A DNA stretch of 64,000 nt, from NCBI GenBank assembly GCA_036265385.1, contig DATAPD010000055.1, positions 124,001-188,000 on the forward strand. Direction: 5' to 3'. The stretch's first letter is position 1, and each line of letters begins with the position of its first letter. The DNA comes from DATAPD01 sp036265385 (GTDB taxonomy: Bacteria > Acidobacteriota > Terriglobia > Terriglobales > Acidobacteriaceae). The notes under the pieces are model-generated. The model had not been told where the DNA came from and ran no database searches. It worked only from the letters and a program-made list of their open reading frames with translations. Shown piece by piece: positions 1-11,609 of the stretch. The translations under genes and the position numbers were made by a program.

Positions 1-2601
<2,601 letters not shown>

Positions 2602-2675
2602 AAGTGAGCTTTGGGCTCCACGCGGCAGGCTAACAGCAACCCTGGTGTGGCGGGTCGCAGCGAGCTGCGCATATG

Positions 2676-2697
2676 CTGTAAATCATTGGATTTACAG
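2676..2697. promoter_or_regulatory. Perfect palindrome in the gyrA leader
   Basis: Two 9-bp arms (CTGTAAATC and GATTTACAG) are separated by 4 bp. The palindrome lies between the predicted gyrA -10 element and the gyrA start codon, so it would be near +22 to +43 of the transcript. No T-run follows on either strand, so it does not look like a terminator. An operator or a 5' UTR hairpin is possible; the role is inferred from position alone. Confidence 0.45.
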
Positions 2698-2725
2698 GAT
2701 GTTAGTAGCCTGGGAACCTGTCGAA

Positions 2726-2754
2726 ATTATACCACGTAAGAGGCTGGTTTTGAA
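2726..2754 (-). promoter_or_regulatory. Predicted gyrA promoter (extended -10)
   Basis: On the minus strand there is TGGTATAAT, an extended -10 element, with TTCAAA 17 bp upstream as a 4/6 match to the -35 consensus. The predicted start of transcription is near 2719, giving a leader of about 120 nt that contains the palindrome at 2676-2697. Confidence 0.6.
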
Positions 2755-2803
2755 TGCCCGAAGCGGGACGGGATGAACCTGGAAAGCCACTCTTTTCAGC
2801 AAT

Positions 2804-4213
2804 TTAGGCGACGGTCGGAACCGGCGCCTCGGCTCGGATCTCATCCACACGACGGCGCGCCTCTTGGATGGCTGAAACGACACGGACCGGGGCTGTTCCG
2901 CCAACAACGTCGTGCATCGCGAGAACGGCTGGGAGAGTGAGTTCCTTGTAAATGTCTTTGCTGATCGTCGGGTTGATGGCGCGCCATTGGCCGAGTGAAA
3001 GATCTTCCAGAGCGCACTTTTTCTCCATACAGAGACGAACGGCTTTTCCGACTTGCTCGTGGGCAAGGCGGCTTGGAATTCCAAGGCGAACAAGGTAAGT
3101 GGCAGCCGCCCAGGCGTTCATGAACCCGGACTGTGCCGCTTTCTGCATGGATTCGAGATGGAATTCGACAGACCTCATGAATCCGGTGACCAGCGGCAGC
3201 ATGGTCAGCATAGTACGGGTGGACTCGAAGAGTGGTTGCTGAGTTTCTTGCAGATCTTTGTTATAGGCGAGCGGCAGACCTTTGATCGTAACCAAAAGAG
3301 CGTTTTGATTTCCGATGATGCGAGCCGCTTTCGCACGCACCAGTTCCAGCAGATCGCCATTCTTCTTTTGCGGCATCGCGCTGGAACCGGTTGAGTAAGG
3401 CTCGGGCAGTGAAACGAACGCATACTCCTGCGTTGAGAAAAGCAGCATTTCTTCCGCCCAGCGGCTGAGATGAAGTGCTGTCTGCGAGAGCGCACTCACG
3501 AATTCCAGCACGAAATCACGATCGCTGGTTGCGTCGATACTGTTCCCGGTCGGCGCGTCAAAATAAAGTTCGGCGGCCATCTCCGCGCGATCAAGGGGAA
3601 GCGTTGCACCAGCGACCGCACCGGAGCCCAGTGGACAGAGGTTCAGGCGCTTGCGGCAATCGGAGAGACGGCTGGCATCACGCAGGAACATCTCGATGTA
3701 AGCCAACAGCCAATGGGCAACCAGCACGGGTTCAGCGCGCTGCATGTGCGTGTAAGCAGGCATAGCAGCTTCTCCTGCTTGCTTGGCACGGTCGAGAATC
3801 GCGCCCATCCAGTCGGCGAAAAGACCCTGCAGAGTATCGATCGAGTCGCGAACATAGAGGCGGAGATCAGTGGCAATCTGCTCGTTACGGCTGCGGCCGC
3901 TATGGAGTTTGTATCCTGTGTCGCCGATCAGAGTGACCAGTTGCTTTTCGACGAAATGATGAACGTCTTCGGCATCTGGGTCCGCGAAGAAGGATGCAAT
4001 CGATTTAGCTCTGTCAGCAATCTGGGATAGGCCGCTCAGGATTGTCTCTCGTTCAGCGTCCGAGATAGCGCCGCACAGCGCGAGAGCACGGGTGTGAGCG
4101 CGGCTGGCAGCTAGTTCGTAATGTATAAGAATGCAATCAAATGGGAACGACCTTTGCCAGCGTTCGAACTTTTCGTCGAGCGGCTGGCGGAACCGGCCGG
4201 ACCACATTTTCAT
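2804..4213 (-). CDS. argH: Argininosuccinate lyase
   Basis: Last step of arginine synthesis: argininosuccinate to arginine plus fumarate, cytosolic. At 469 aa it has the normal family length. It begins KMWSGRF, as ArgH proteins typically do, and carries the fumarase/aspartase superfamily signature GSSAMPQKKN, whose serine is the catalytic acid, plus the HSGRSRNEQ substrate loop. The start at 4213 overlaps the argG stop by 4 bp (ATGA) and is preceded by AGGAGG inside argG, so translation is probably coupled. It is the last gene of argR-argF-argG-argH. Confidence 0.97.
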   Translation of the reverse strand: MKMWSGRFRQPLDEKFERWQRSFPFDCILIHYELAASRAHTRALALCGAISDAERETILSGLSQIADRAKSIASFFADPDAEDVHHFVEKQLVTLIGDTGYKLHSGRSRNEQIATDLRLYVRDSIDTLQGLFADWMGAILDRAKQAGEAAMPAYTHMQRAEPVLVAHWLLAYIEMFLRDASRLSDCRKRLNLCPLGSGAVAGATLPLDRAEMAAELYFDAPTGNSIDATSDRDFVLEFVSALSQTALHLSRWAEEMLLFSTQEYAFVSLPEPYSTGSSAMPQKKNGDLLELVRAKAARIIGNQNALLVTIKGLPLAYNKDLQETQQPLFESTRTMLTMLPLVTGFMRSVEFHLESMQKAAQSGFMNAWAAATYLVRLGIPSRLAHEQVGKAVRLCMEKKCALEDLSLGQWRAINPTISKDIYKELTLPAVLAMHDVVGGTAPVRVVSAIQEARRRVDEIRAEAPVPTVA

Positions 4214-5415
4214 TTAGCAACCTCCTGGCGAGCCTGCGCGCGTGAACGCAGAGGCAATCCCAGAATGCGGATAAAGCCTGCCGCGTCCTTCTGATCGTAA
4301 CTCTCTCCCATGGTGAAAGACGAGAGGTCCGTTCGATAGAGGGAGTTGGGCGATTTTCGGCTGACAATCGAAACATTCCCTTTGTAGAGCGAGAGCGTGA
4401 CGGAGCCGGTCACATCCTTCTGGGTGCTCTCGACGAATGCATCGAGGGCTTCCTTCAGTGGGGTGAACCAAAGCCCGAAGTACACTATCTCGGCATATTT
4501 GAGGGCGATGTGCTGTTTGAAGTGCTGGCTCTCACGGTCAAGGCAAAGCGCTTCGAGCTCGCGATGTGCGGTGATCAGCAGAGTGCCGCCCGGAGTTTCG
4601 TAGCACCCTCGCGACTTGATTCCGACGAAACGGTTTTCAACCAAGTCGACACGACCGATTGCGTTGCGTCCGCCGATGTCGTTAAGCAGTTCAACCAAAG
4701 AGACGGGATCGAGCGTCACTCCATTTACAGAAATCGGGACGCCTTTTTCGAATCCAATTTCGACTTGCTCTTCGCGGTCGGGAGCATCCTGCGGCGACTT
4801 TGTAAGTTGCCAGGTGCTCGGGAAAGGAGCGTTCGCGGCGTCTTCGAGTTCTCCGCCTTCGTGGCTGATGTGCCAAAGATTGCGGTCGCGGCTATGAATT
4901 TTCGAGCAGCTGGCTTCGACAGGAATGCCGCGCTTTTCGGCGTAGTCGAGACAGTCTTCCCGCGACTTCAAATCCCACTCGCGCCAAGGAGCAATCACTT
5001 TGAGCTCGGGGGCAAGAGCCTGATAGGTGAGTTCGAAACGAACCTGGTCGTTGCCTTTGCCCGTGCATCCGTGGGCAACAGCAGTCGCACCTTCTTCCAG
5101 AGCGACTTCGACCTGGTGCTTGGCTATAACGGGGCGAGCTAGCGATGTGCCGAGCAGATATTTGTGTTCGTACACTGCACCGGCCTTCAAAGCAGGAAAG
5201 ACATAGCCCGAAAGGAACTCATCGCGCAAGTCTTCGACGACAACCTTGCTGGCGCCCGTCGCATAAGCTTTTTTTACAACCGCTTCGATATCGTCTGCCT
5301 GTCCAACGTCGCCGACCATGGCAATGACGTCGCAGGAGTAATTCTCCTTGAGCCAAGGGATGATGATCGAAGTGTCGAGTCCGCCGGAATAGGCGAGGAC
5401 AATTTTCTCAGGCAT
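4210..5415 (-). CDS. argG: Argininosuccinate synthase
   Basis: Condenses citrulline and aspartate using ATP. At 401 aa it has the usual length. The N-terminal AYSGGLDTSI is the PP-loop ATP pyrophosphatase motif, and GCTGKGNDQVRFE is the second family signature. AAGGAG lies 6 nt before the ATG. The first 8 bp overlap the end of argF, and the stop overlaps argH by 4 bp. The C-terminal tail LRSRAQARQEVAK is a plausible oligomerisation extension. Confidence 0.97.
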   Translation of the reverse strand: MPEKIVLAYSGGLDTSIIIPWLKENYSCDVIAMVGDVGQADDIEAVVKKAYATGASKVVVEDLRDEFLSGYVFPALKAGAVYEHKYLLGTSLARPVIAKHQVEVALEEGATAVAHGCTGKGNDQVRFELTYQALAPELKVIAPWREWDLKSREDCLDYAEKRGIPVEASCSKIHSRDRNLWHISHEGGELEDAANAPFPSTWQLTKSPQDAPDREEQVEIGFEKGVPISVNGVTLDPVSLVELLNDIGGRNAIGRVDLVENRFVGIKSRGCYETPGGTLLITAHRELEALCLDRESQHFKQHIALKYAEIVYFGLWFTPLKEALDAFVESTQKDVTGSVTLSLYKGNVSIVSRKSPNSLYRTDLSSFTMGESYDQKDAAGFIRILGLPLRSRAQARQEVAK

Positions 5416-6469
5416 GCGCGCTCCTTACGGGAAAGCGGCTCATGCCGCCTCCAAGCAACATGAGAAGAATGGCTTTTTGAACGTGCAAGCGATTTTCCGC
5501 CTGGTCGAAGACGACAGATTGTGGTGAATCGATGACGGCGTTCGTGACTTCGAGTCCTCGGTGAGCCGGAAGGCAATGCATGAAAAGTGCGTACGGCTTT
5601 GCCTCTGCCATCAACGATTCGTTCACCTGGTAGGCGGCAAAAATCTTTTCACGCTCAGCAGCTTCGTTCTCCTGGCCCATACTCGCCCAGGCATCTGTGT
5701 AGATGGCATCGGCGCCCGACACAGCCTCATGCGGATCGCGCAGAATGCGAATCTTGGCACCCGTTTGCGCGGCCAGCTCCTGCGCAGCATCGAGGACGGC
5801 CGCCGCAGGTTCATGTCCTGTAGGCGTCGCAATCGCGACCGATGCTCCCAGTGATACGCCAGTGAGCAACAACGAGTGACACATGTTGTTTCCATCTCCG
5901 ACGTACGTGAACTGGATTTTGCTAATGTCGCCGAATTGCTCTTCAAGAGTTAAAAAGTCAGCAAGCGCCTGACACGGGTGTTCCAAGTCACTCAGAGCAT
6001 TGATGACCGGGATATCGGCATAGCGCGCCATGTCTTCGACCGTAGCGTGAGAAAACGTACGAAGCACGGCGACATCGATCCAGCGTTCGATATTGTGAGC
6101 AATGTCGTACAAGCTTTCGCGGGCATCGAGGCGAGCGTGCGTCTGGTCGACGAACATTGAGGTGCCGCCCAGACTGGCCATTCCAGCTTCGAAACTTAGG
6201 CGGGTACGAAGCGAAGGTTTCTCAAAAAACAGGACCTGCTGTTTTCCGGCAAGTGCGCCGCGAAAATCTGCAGGCCGCCGCTTCATGAGCAACGCAAGAT
6301 CGAGAGTCGCCTGGATCTCATGCGGGCTGAGGTCCTGAATCGAAACCAGATCACGAGCGGCGAATTGCGCACTGTGAACCGGAGCGGCATGTTGTGCTTG
6401 AAGCGGCGGCTGGCTTCGCATGGACGTTTCCTTGGTATGAGATGGAGAACCCGGGTCGCTTCTTTTCAT
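5408..6469 (-). CDS. argF: Ornithine carbamoyltransferase
   Basis: Transfers the carbamoyl group to ornithine to give citrulline. The carbamoyl-phosphate motif appears as PSLRTR (family form STRTR). HPCQALADFLTLEE and the ornithine-site HCLPAHRG are intact, as is DAWASMGQE. Two starts are possible: 6469 (353 aa), which overlaps the argR stop by 4 bp, or Met17 at 6421 (337 aa), which has the better ribosome site (AGGA 7 nt upstream) and a length nearer the family norm. I favour 6421 slightly but list the longer frame. Confidence 0.95.
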   Translation of the reverse strand: MKRSDPGSPSHTKETSMRSQPPLQAQHAAPVHSAQFAARDLVSIQDLSPHEIQATLDLALLMKRRPADFRGALAGKQQVLFFEKPSLRTRLSFEAGMASLGGTSMFVDQTHARLDARESLYDIAHNIERWIDVAVLRTFSHATVEDMARYADIPVINALSDLEHPCQALADFLTLEEQFGDISKIQFTYVGDGNNMCHSLLLTGVSLGASVAIATPTGHEPAAAVLDAAQELAAQTGAKIRILRDPHEAVSGADAIYTDAWASMGQENEAAEREKIFAAYQVNESLMAEAKPYALFMHCLPAHRGLEVTNAVIDSPQSVVFDQAENRLHVQKAILLMLLGGGMSRFPVRSAHA

Positions 6470-6912
6470 CGCACGAGCAACTCGCGGATGCGTCGCGCCA
6501 AACGCTGGGCGGATTTTCGGTCTGACGAGATAACCAGAACCGTGTCATCGCCCGCGATGGTGCCGACAATTTCAGGCCAAGGCTCAGCGTCCAGGGCGGC
6601 TGCCACGGGCTGCGCGCTCCCGACTTTCGTCTTAAGGACGAGCAGATTTTGGGCCTCGCGAACTTCCAGCAGGAATTCCTGAACGAGCCGAAAAACGGAC
6701 GGGGGCAGCAGTTTGGGACCGCGGGTTGCGCCGGGGAGAGCGTATCCATCCCCGCCTTTTACCAGGCCCATTTCGCGGATATCGCGCGACAAGGTCGCCT
6801 GGCCGACGGCAAAACCCAATCGGCCGACGGCGCGCTGGAGATCTTCCTGGCTGGAGACAGGTCCCTTGCGCAGAACTTCAAGGATGGCTTTCTGACGGGC
6901 AGTTTTGCTCAT
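6466..6912 (-). CDS. argR: Arginine repressor ArgR
   Basis: Arginine-sensing transcription factor of 148 aa, the usual length. The N-terminal winged helix carries QATLSRDIREMGLVK, the DNA-recognition segment. The C-terminal hexamerisation and arginine-binding domain has GTIAGDDTVLV. It leads its own operon; its stop overlaps argF. A pair of ARG boxes covers its promoter and start codon, so it almost certainly represses itself together with argFGH when arginine is abundant. There is no clear Shine-Dalgarno and the predicted leader is only about 19 nt. Confidence 0.95.
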   Translation of the reverse strand: MSKTARQKAILEVLRKGPVSSQEDLQRAVGRLGFAVGQATLSRDIREMGLVKGGDGYALPGATRGPKLLPPSVFRLVQEFLLEVREAQNLLVLKTKVGSAQPVAAALDAEPWPEIVGTIAGDDTVLVISSDRKSAQRLARRIRELLVR

Positions 6913-6945
6913 GAATATTTATTCGTCCAATTGCATAAGTATTCA
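6912..6945. promoter_or_regulatory. Tandem ARG boxes (ArgR operator)
   Basis: TGAATATTTATTCG (6912-6925) and TGCATAAGTATTCA (6932-6945) match the ArgR half-site palindrome TGAATAWWWATTCA at 13 and 11-12 of 14 positions. They start exactly 20 bp apart, the spacing known for paired ARG boxes bound by one hexamer. The first overlaps the argR start codon; the second covers the predicted -10 element. Confidence 0.8.
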
Positions 6946-6966
6946 CAACAACACAGGAAGTGTCAA
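6938..6966 (-). promoter_or_regulatory. Predicted promoter of argRFGH
   Basis: On the minus strand there is a perfect -35 TTGACA (6961-6966), a 17-bp spacer, then AATACT (6938-6943), a 4/6 match to the -10 consensus. The -10 lies inside the second ARG box, which is the expected geometry for ArgR repression. Confidence 0.65.
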
Positions 6967-7137
6967 GGCAGCTTAAAGACAAAAATGTGCGCTGCTCTTG
7001 CATGAAAAAGATTTCTCGAAAGCGCTTTTCGAGTGCGCGCAAGATCCGTCGCTCCGCGAAGCAGAACGCTGCGTCTCGGGATGACGCCAGCAAATGAAAC
7101 GAGAAATGATTGACGGGCGCCGGCCGCTACCCAAGCA

Positions 7138-8400
7138 TCACGCGCGGCGCAGGGTAAGAAGGGTGATCTCCGGTGGAACTCCGATCCGCACGGGCATTCC
7201 GAACGTTCCAAGGCCGCGATTTACATATAGAGACGCCTTCCCGGACCCGTTTCCATTTTCCGACGCAGAGTTCCCGTTTCGTCCAGCGCCATTTCCCATC
7301 GGGAGGTGATACAGCCCTGCGACGAAGTCGGTGATCAAGCGAGCTGGGGAGATACGCCGATCCACGATTTCGACCTGCACCTGTCCACCGTGAGTGTGGC
7401 CGGCAAGGCTCAAATCAATTCCCAGTTCAGCAGCGCGGTGAAACGAGTTCGGGTTATGCGATAGCAACACGTTCGGCAGGTCAGGGCGAACGAGGTGTTC
7501 GATTCCGCTAAGCATCGGGCCAGTGGAGCCGCCGGTCACCATGTGATCCCGCTGGTAGTCGACGCCGATCAGGTTGAACTTGTCTCCGCGATGCGCAATT
7601 TCAACGCTTTCCTGGCGAAGCAGGCGCATGCCGTGCTGTTGGAACAGGGACTGGGCAGCTTCCTCTGCCGACGCGTAAATCTCGTGATTGCCGTTGCATC
7701 CGAAAACGCCGAGCGGAGCTTTCAGCTTGCTGAGTTCGCCAATGCAGACGTCCAGTGGGTCGTTATGGTCGCTTACAAAGTCACCCGTAATGACAGCGAG
7801 ATCGGGTTGTAGATCGTTCGCCATCTCAACTGCGCGAGCTATCTCGCGCGGAGGCATGTAACTGCCAATGTGGATGTCGCTGAGTTGGGCAATGCGAAGG
7901 CCGTCGAGTCCCGGAGGCAGATTGTGAATCGGGACATCCACTTTTTCCACGCGATAGCGAAGGCGACCGGCAGCAAAGCCGTAGGTCGTTGCCAAAAATG
8001 GCAGGCTGCCCGCGAAGTATGCAGCGTACCGGAAGAATTCGCGCCGCGCCGGACTGAAAGCGATCCCATCGCTTGGACGGAACCGCATCGCCAAGTTCGA
8101 GATCCACTCGAGCGCACCGACCGACTGGAATGCGATGAACCCAAACAATGACGCAATCAGCCAAAGACGGGAAACAGTGATTACGCTCTGTGGGATTAAG
8201 CGGACAGGAATAAACCGGCTGACAACGGGGCTGAACAAAGACACAACGAAGGCCAGTAGCGCGGCAATCAGAAACACCTCAAGGCCGTGGCGAAGCGCAG
8301 GCGAACTAAGTTGTTCCGCCGCGCGCCAAGCACGCAAAAACCAGAAGCGCTGCACTCCGTAGATAAGAGAAAGGAATATGACTAAGACTAAGATTCGCAC
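7138..8400 (-). CDS. Membrane-anchored metallophosphoesterase
   Basis: Calcineurin-like phosphoesterase of 420 aa. Residues 1-150 hold about four hydrophobic segments. The catalytic domain follows with all metal-ligand motifs: DIH (175-177), GDFVSD (from 206), GNHE (237-240), SHNP with His315, and GHTHGGQ (334-340). This layout resembles the YkoQ/YaeI group, some of which hydrolyse UDP-diacylglucosamine or unknown phosphodiesters. A glycine/asparagine-rich insertion (about 20 residues) sits late in the domain, before LYVNRGLGT. The substrate cannot be read from the sequence. It appears to be a single-gene unit. Confidence 0.85.
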   Translation of the reverse strand: MRILVLVIFLSLIYGVQRFWFLRAWRAAEQLSSPALRHGLEVFLIAALLAFVVSLFSPVVSRFIPVRLIPQSVITVSRLWLIASLFGFIAFQSVGALEWISNLAMRFRPSDGIAFSPARREFFRYAAYFAGSLPFLATTYGFAAGRLRYRVEKVDVPIHNLPPGLDGLRIAQLSDIHIGSYMPPREIARAVEMANDLQPDLAVITGDFVSDHNDPLDVCIGELSKLKAPLGVFGCNGNHEIYASAEEAAQSLFQQHGMRLLRQESVEIAHRGDKFNLIGVDYQRDHMVTGGSTGPMLSGIEHLVRPDLPNVLLSHNPNSFHRAAELGIDLSLAGHTHGGQVQVEIVDRRISPARLITDFVAGLYHLPMGNGAGRNGNSASENGNGSGKASLYVNRGLGTFGMPVRIGVPPEITLLTLRRA

Positions 8401-8513
8401 CCAGATCAGAGCATTTCTCCTAAGGGCTAAAAGTACAAAGATTTGATGAAGCAGTACTCATCTTCGATTGTGAAGTTTTGTCAGGCGGCCTGGAATAAGC
8501 ACTCAAAACCTTG

Positions 8514-9224
8514 TTATTGCTGGGTCGCCTCCGCCCGCGCGGGCACGTGGAAATCAATTCCCCGATCGTCGTTTTCCTGCGCAGTTGCCGAAAGATCAAG
8601 TTCCGCTAATGCAATCTTGTGACGAGCGCTGGTGAAATCGTAGAGCGTGTCACCGACAATCGCGTAGTTACGAATTTCGGCGCGATGGCCATCCTTGAAG
8701 ATAAGGACCGTGGCGGGTTGATCCGAAACATCTACTGGTTGGCTTAGCGCCGCCGGCGCCGGCTCGGGGACCGTTTCCTGCGCGGGAGCGAGCATCCGTT
8801 CGCGACGACCGCGACGATCGAAAATCGTTGGCCCAGCTGTTTCTTCATAATCCGCATAGCTCATGTCTGAGGCAGGCTGCTCAACGACGATCACGGGCGT
8901 ATAAGCAGGCGTGTAGTACGGATATACGGCCGCATATCCTCCGCGAAAGTGGTGGCGAAACAAATTCGGATTCTGGCCGACGCGATTGAACCCAGTGTTG
9001 AAGCAGCAAGCCCGGAAATTGATGCCATGGCCAAAACCGTTGGGTCCAAGAGAAGTGACGCTGGCCGGAACGCCTGGTGCAGAATTGAAGTGTCCGCCAA
9101 AGCCGATAGACGTTACCGAAGCAGGCACGCCATTGATTTGCGCCGAAGAGAGGCTCACAAGGAATAAGAGAATTGCGATTAAAGAAGACGATGTGACTGA
9201 GAAACGCCTCATATCGCGGGACAT
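8514..9224 (-). CDS. Secreted hypothetical protein with GVPASVTS repeats
   Basis: 236 aa with an N-terminal hydrophobic signal ending near LVSLSSAQ. Directly after it the segment GVPASVTS plus Ile/Leu-Gly occurs twice, separated by a His/Asn/Gly-rich stretch. The middle is Tyr/Pro-rich and the last 70 residues (from DQPATVLIFKDGHRAEI) look like a small folded beta domain. I recognise the repeat type from acidobacterial secreted proteins but know no function. The start could also be Met5. Confidence 0.7.
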   Translation of the reverse strand: MSRDMRRFSVTSSSLIAILLFLVSLSSAQINGVPASVTSIGFGGHFNSAPGVPASVTSLGPNGFGHGINFRACCFNTGFNRVGQNPNLFRHHFRGGYAAVYPYYTPAYTPVIVVEQPASDMSYADYEETAGPTIFDRRGRRERMLAPAQETVPEPAPAALSQPVDVSDQPATVLIFKDGHRAEIRNYAIVGDTLYDFTSARHKIALAELDLSATAQENDDRGIDFHVPARAEATQQ

Positions 9225-9355
9225 AATTGCCTCTCGAAAATATTAGATGCGGAAGCACTAGTTTCTTCAACAAAGAAATCTTGACGAGACTGGACGCAAG
9301 TAATCGCGGGATTTCGATCTATGGCTATGTAGTTCATTTTGCTTGGATTGGTGTT

Positions 9356-10597
9356 TCAGAGGGACGCCAGTTGCATCAGGTTCCAGAGCGCGGACGCTGC
9401 TAGCAAGCCAAACGTTCCAGCGCCAATCAGCGTGCGGTGGCGTGTTTCAAGCAGATCGGCCAAAACTCCAGCGACGAAAGTAAATAGGAACGCCAAAGCC
9501 GATACATAGAGAGCAGCACCGGGAGCGTGCGGCGTCGCAAGTCCGAGAACGAGCAGAAGCAGCGCGACGAGCAATGGTGCGGTGTTGCCGAAGTATCGCG
9601 CACGACTCCATGCGGCGTAAGTAATGAATGCGACGGGTAACGCGATTACAAGCGCTGGGCTGCTCTTGGCCAAGAATGATCCGAGTTGCCGATACACGCC
9701 GGGTGTTGCGAGCGCCTGAAAAGAAGGCATAAGCCGCGCATGGAGAAAGCCCTTCCACATCAAAAGAGGATGAAAAGCATAAGAGGCTAGCAGTAGAAGA
9801 CCGCTCACCAGCAGGGCGGAAACCCAGATCACAGTCGCAGCGCTTCGTCGTGTAGGAGCCACCCAATACATAAACGCAAGCGTCAGGGGCAAAAGAATCA
9901 GGAGCGAAAACTGGCTGCCGATGGCGAGCACCAGGGACAGCGCAAGCAGAATGATGCGACGCCAATTCCAAAGCACAACTTCCCTGGGTGCATACAACGT
10001 GTGCGCCACGGCGATGGCCGTGAAAATGGCGCCGAACGTTCCCCACGCAGTGCCGATTTCAGGCTCCATGATGACACCGCCACTCGCGCTGAGAATCGTC
10101 CCAGGTGCAAAACAGTAAAGCGTAAGAGCAATATATCCACCCGCGTTGCCAAATAGGCGACGAGCAACGTACCAAAGAGAAGCGCCAAGAAGAACACCGA
10201 AACAGAGGTACGGGAGCCGAGAAAGCCAGCCCATTCCTGCAGGAGAAATGTCGGACTGAGGCAGCACGGCAAACGGAGCGGCCGCAATCAGGTACCAGAG
10301 CGGAGAGCGATACCCGTCGAAGCCTTCGTTGAAAGAAGCTCCGGCATCTCCGGCGTGAGTTGTCTCTGGGGTGCCCGCAACGCCCTGGCCCTTCAATTGC
10401 CGGAGCCCAGCGTGAATTCGTTCCGCTTCACCAAAACTTGTGGATTGTTGTACCCGCAGTTGACGGCTTGCTAACCAGACACATTGCAGGAGAAACACAA
10501 GCAGCAACAAGGCCGCGATCACCTGAGGACTGCCGAAACGATCGCGCGTAAAAAGAGGCGTCATTGAGAGAACGAATGTTTTACCATGTTCGCGCAT
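9356..10597 (-). CDS. GT-C-like multi-pass membrane protein
   Basis: Integral membrane protein with about ten hydrophobic segments and a soluble loop after the first (SFGEAERIHAGLRQL ... GYRSPLWYLIAAAPF). This resembles the acidic-loop region of GT39/ArnT-type glycosyltransferases, but no catalytic motif is certain. The frame is open to 10711, which would overlap the divergent CPBP gene; Met at 10597 or 10564 is more likely (402-413 aa). It may glycosylate lipids or envelope proteins; that is inference from topology. Confidence 0.65.
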   Translation of the reverse strand: MREHGKTFVLSMTPLFTRDRFGSPQVIAALLLLVFLLQCVWLASRQLRVQQSTSFGEAERIHAGLRQLKGQGVAGTPETTHAGDAGASFNEGFDGYRSPLWYLIAAAPFAVLPQSDISPAGMGWLSRLPYLCFGVLLGASLWYVARRLFGNAGGYIALTLYCFAPGTILSASGGVIMEPEIGTAWGTFGAIFTAIAVAHTLYAPREVVLWNWRRIILLALSLVLAIGSQFSLLILLPLTLAFMYWVAPTRRSAATVIWVSALLVSGLLLLASYAFHPLLMWKGFLHARLMPSFQALATPGVYRQLGSFLAKSSPALVIALPVAFITYAAWSRARYFGNTAPLLVALLLLVLGLATPHAPGAALYVSALAFLFTFVAGVLADLLETRHRTLIGAGTFGLLAASALWNLMQLASL

Positions 10598-10610
10598 CGC
10601 CTCGGAAACT

Positions 10611-11588
10611 ATGCAGGAGCCCATACAACCGGTCAGTCCGCTGAACGAACCACCCCCACCGGCCGAAAGCCAGTCGGAGTTTGTTGCTGTTTTCCTACGT
10701 CCCGATGGCATGCTGCGCGCCGGCTGGCGATTGTTGCTCTATCTCTTGATGGGGCTTGCTCTCGTTTTCGCAATGGGCTTCGTTTTGGGCTCAATGCGGC
10801 ATCTAGGCATCACCGCGATTTGGCGCGGATTCATTTCGGAAGCCACGCTGGTAATTGCAGCCTTCTTGCCGGCGATCGTGATGACAAAGATCGAGCATCG
10901 TCCATTCGGCGATTATGGCCTTTCTCTGCAGAATACGTTCGGGAAGTTTTTCTGGATCGGCGCAGCCTGGGGATTTTGTGCGCTGACGGCGCTCTTGCTT
11001 GTGCTTCGCGCAAGTCATGTTTTTTACTTTGGAGGAATTGCGCTGCACGGTGTCCGCATTCTGAAGTTCGCTCTCTTTTATCTCCTATTTTTCCTGCTCG
11101 TCAGCTTTTTCGAAGAATTCCTCTTTCGCGGCTACACACTCTTCACGGGATCGACGAGTGTTGGCTTTTGGCCATCAGCGATTGTTTTGTCTCTCCTCTT
11201 TGGATCTGTGCACCTGGGAAACTCAGGTGAGAGCCCCATTGGCGCGCTCGCCGCGGCCGCGATCGGATTATTCTTCTGCCTGACCGTACGCCGAACGGGA
11301 GATTTGTGGTTTGCTGTCGGATTCCATACCTCGTGGAACTGGGGACAGAGCTATCTGTACTCCGTCCCCAACAGCGGCACCAAGATGACGGGCCATCTCA
11401 CTAGTTCCTCCCTGCAAGGCCCGGTATGGCTTTCCGGCGGATCGGTTGGACCAGAAGGCAGCTTCCTGTGTTTCGTGCTGATCGTTCTGTTGTGGATCGC
11501 ATTCAATCGCGTGTATCCGGAAACGCGATATCCATTGACGACTGTCAAGTTGCAATTGCCGGTTGAGGATCAATCGATCATCAACTGA
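10611..11588 (+). CDS. CPBP family intramembrane metalloprotease
   Basis: 325 aa with roughly eight membrane spans. The three Abi/CPBP motifs are present: EEFLFRGY (Glu168, Glu169, Arg173), FGSVH (Phe197-His201) and GFHTSWNW (His239). These are the proposed metal and catalytic residues of type II CAAX prenyl endopeptidase-like proteases. Many bacterial members have no known substrate. The gene is divergent from the GT-C-like gene with only about 14 bp between start codons. The proline-rich cytosolic N-terminus is about 35 residues. Confidence 0.85.
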   Translation: MQEPIQPVSPLNEPPPPAESQSEFVAVFLRPDGMLRAGWRLLLYLLMGLALVFAMGFVLGSMRHLGITAIWRGFISEATLVIAAFLPAIVMTKIEHRPFGDYGLSLQNTFGKFFWIGAAWGFCALTALLLVLRASHVFYFGGIALHGVRILKFALFYLLFFLLVSFFEEFLFRGYTLFTGSTSVGFWPSAIVLSLLFGSVHLGNSGESPIGALAAAAIGLFFCLTVRRTGDLWFAVGFHTSWNWGQSYLYSVPNSGTKMTGHLTSSSLQGPVWLSGGSVGPEGSFLCFVLIVLLWIAFNRVYPETRYPLTTVKLQLPVEDQSIIN

Positions 11589-11609
11589 TTATTGGCGATC
11601 TTTGCGTCC

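Noticed and set aside
3470..4030. 186-codon plus-strand frame
   Set aside because: Antisense to argH, low-quality composition, no start context.
10586..11230. 214-codon plus-strand frame overlapping the CPBP gene
   Set aside because: It is a shifted frame of a gene whose three protease motifs are intact in the other frame.
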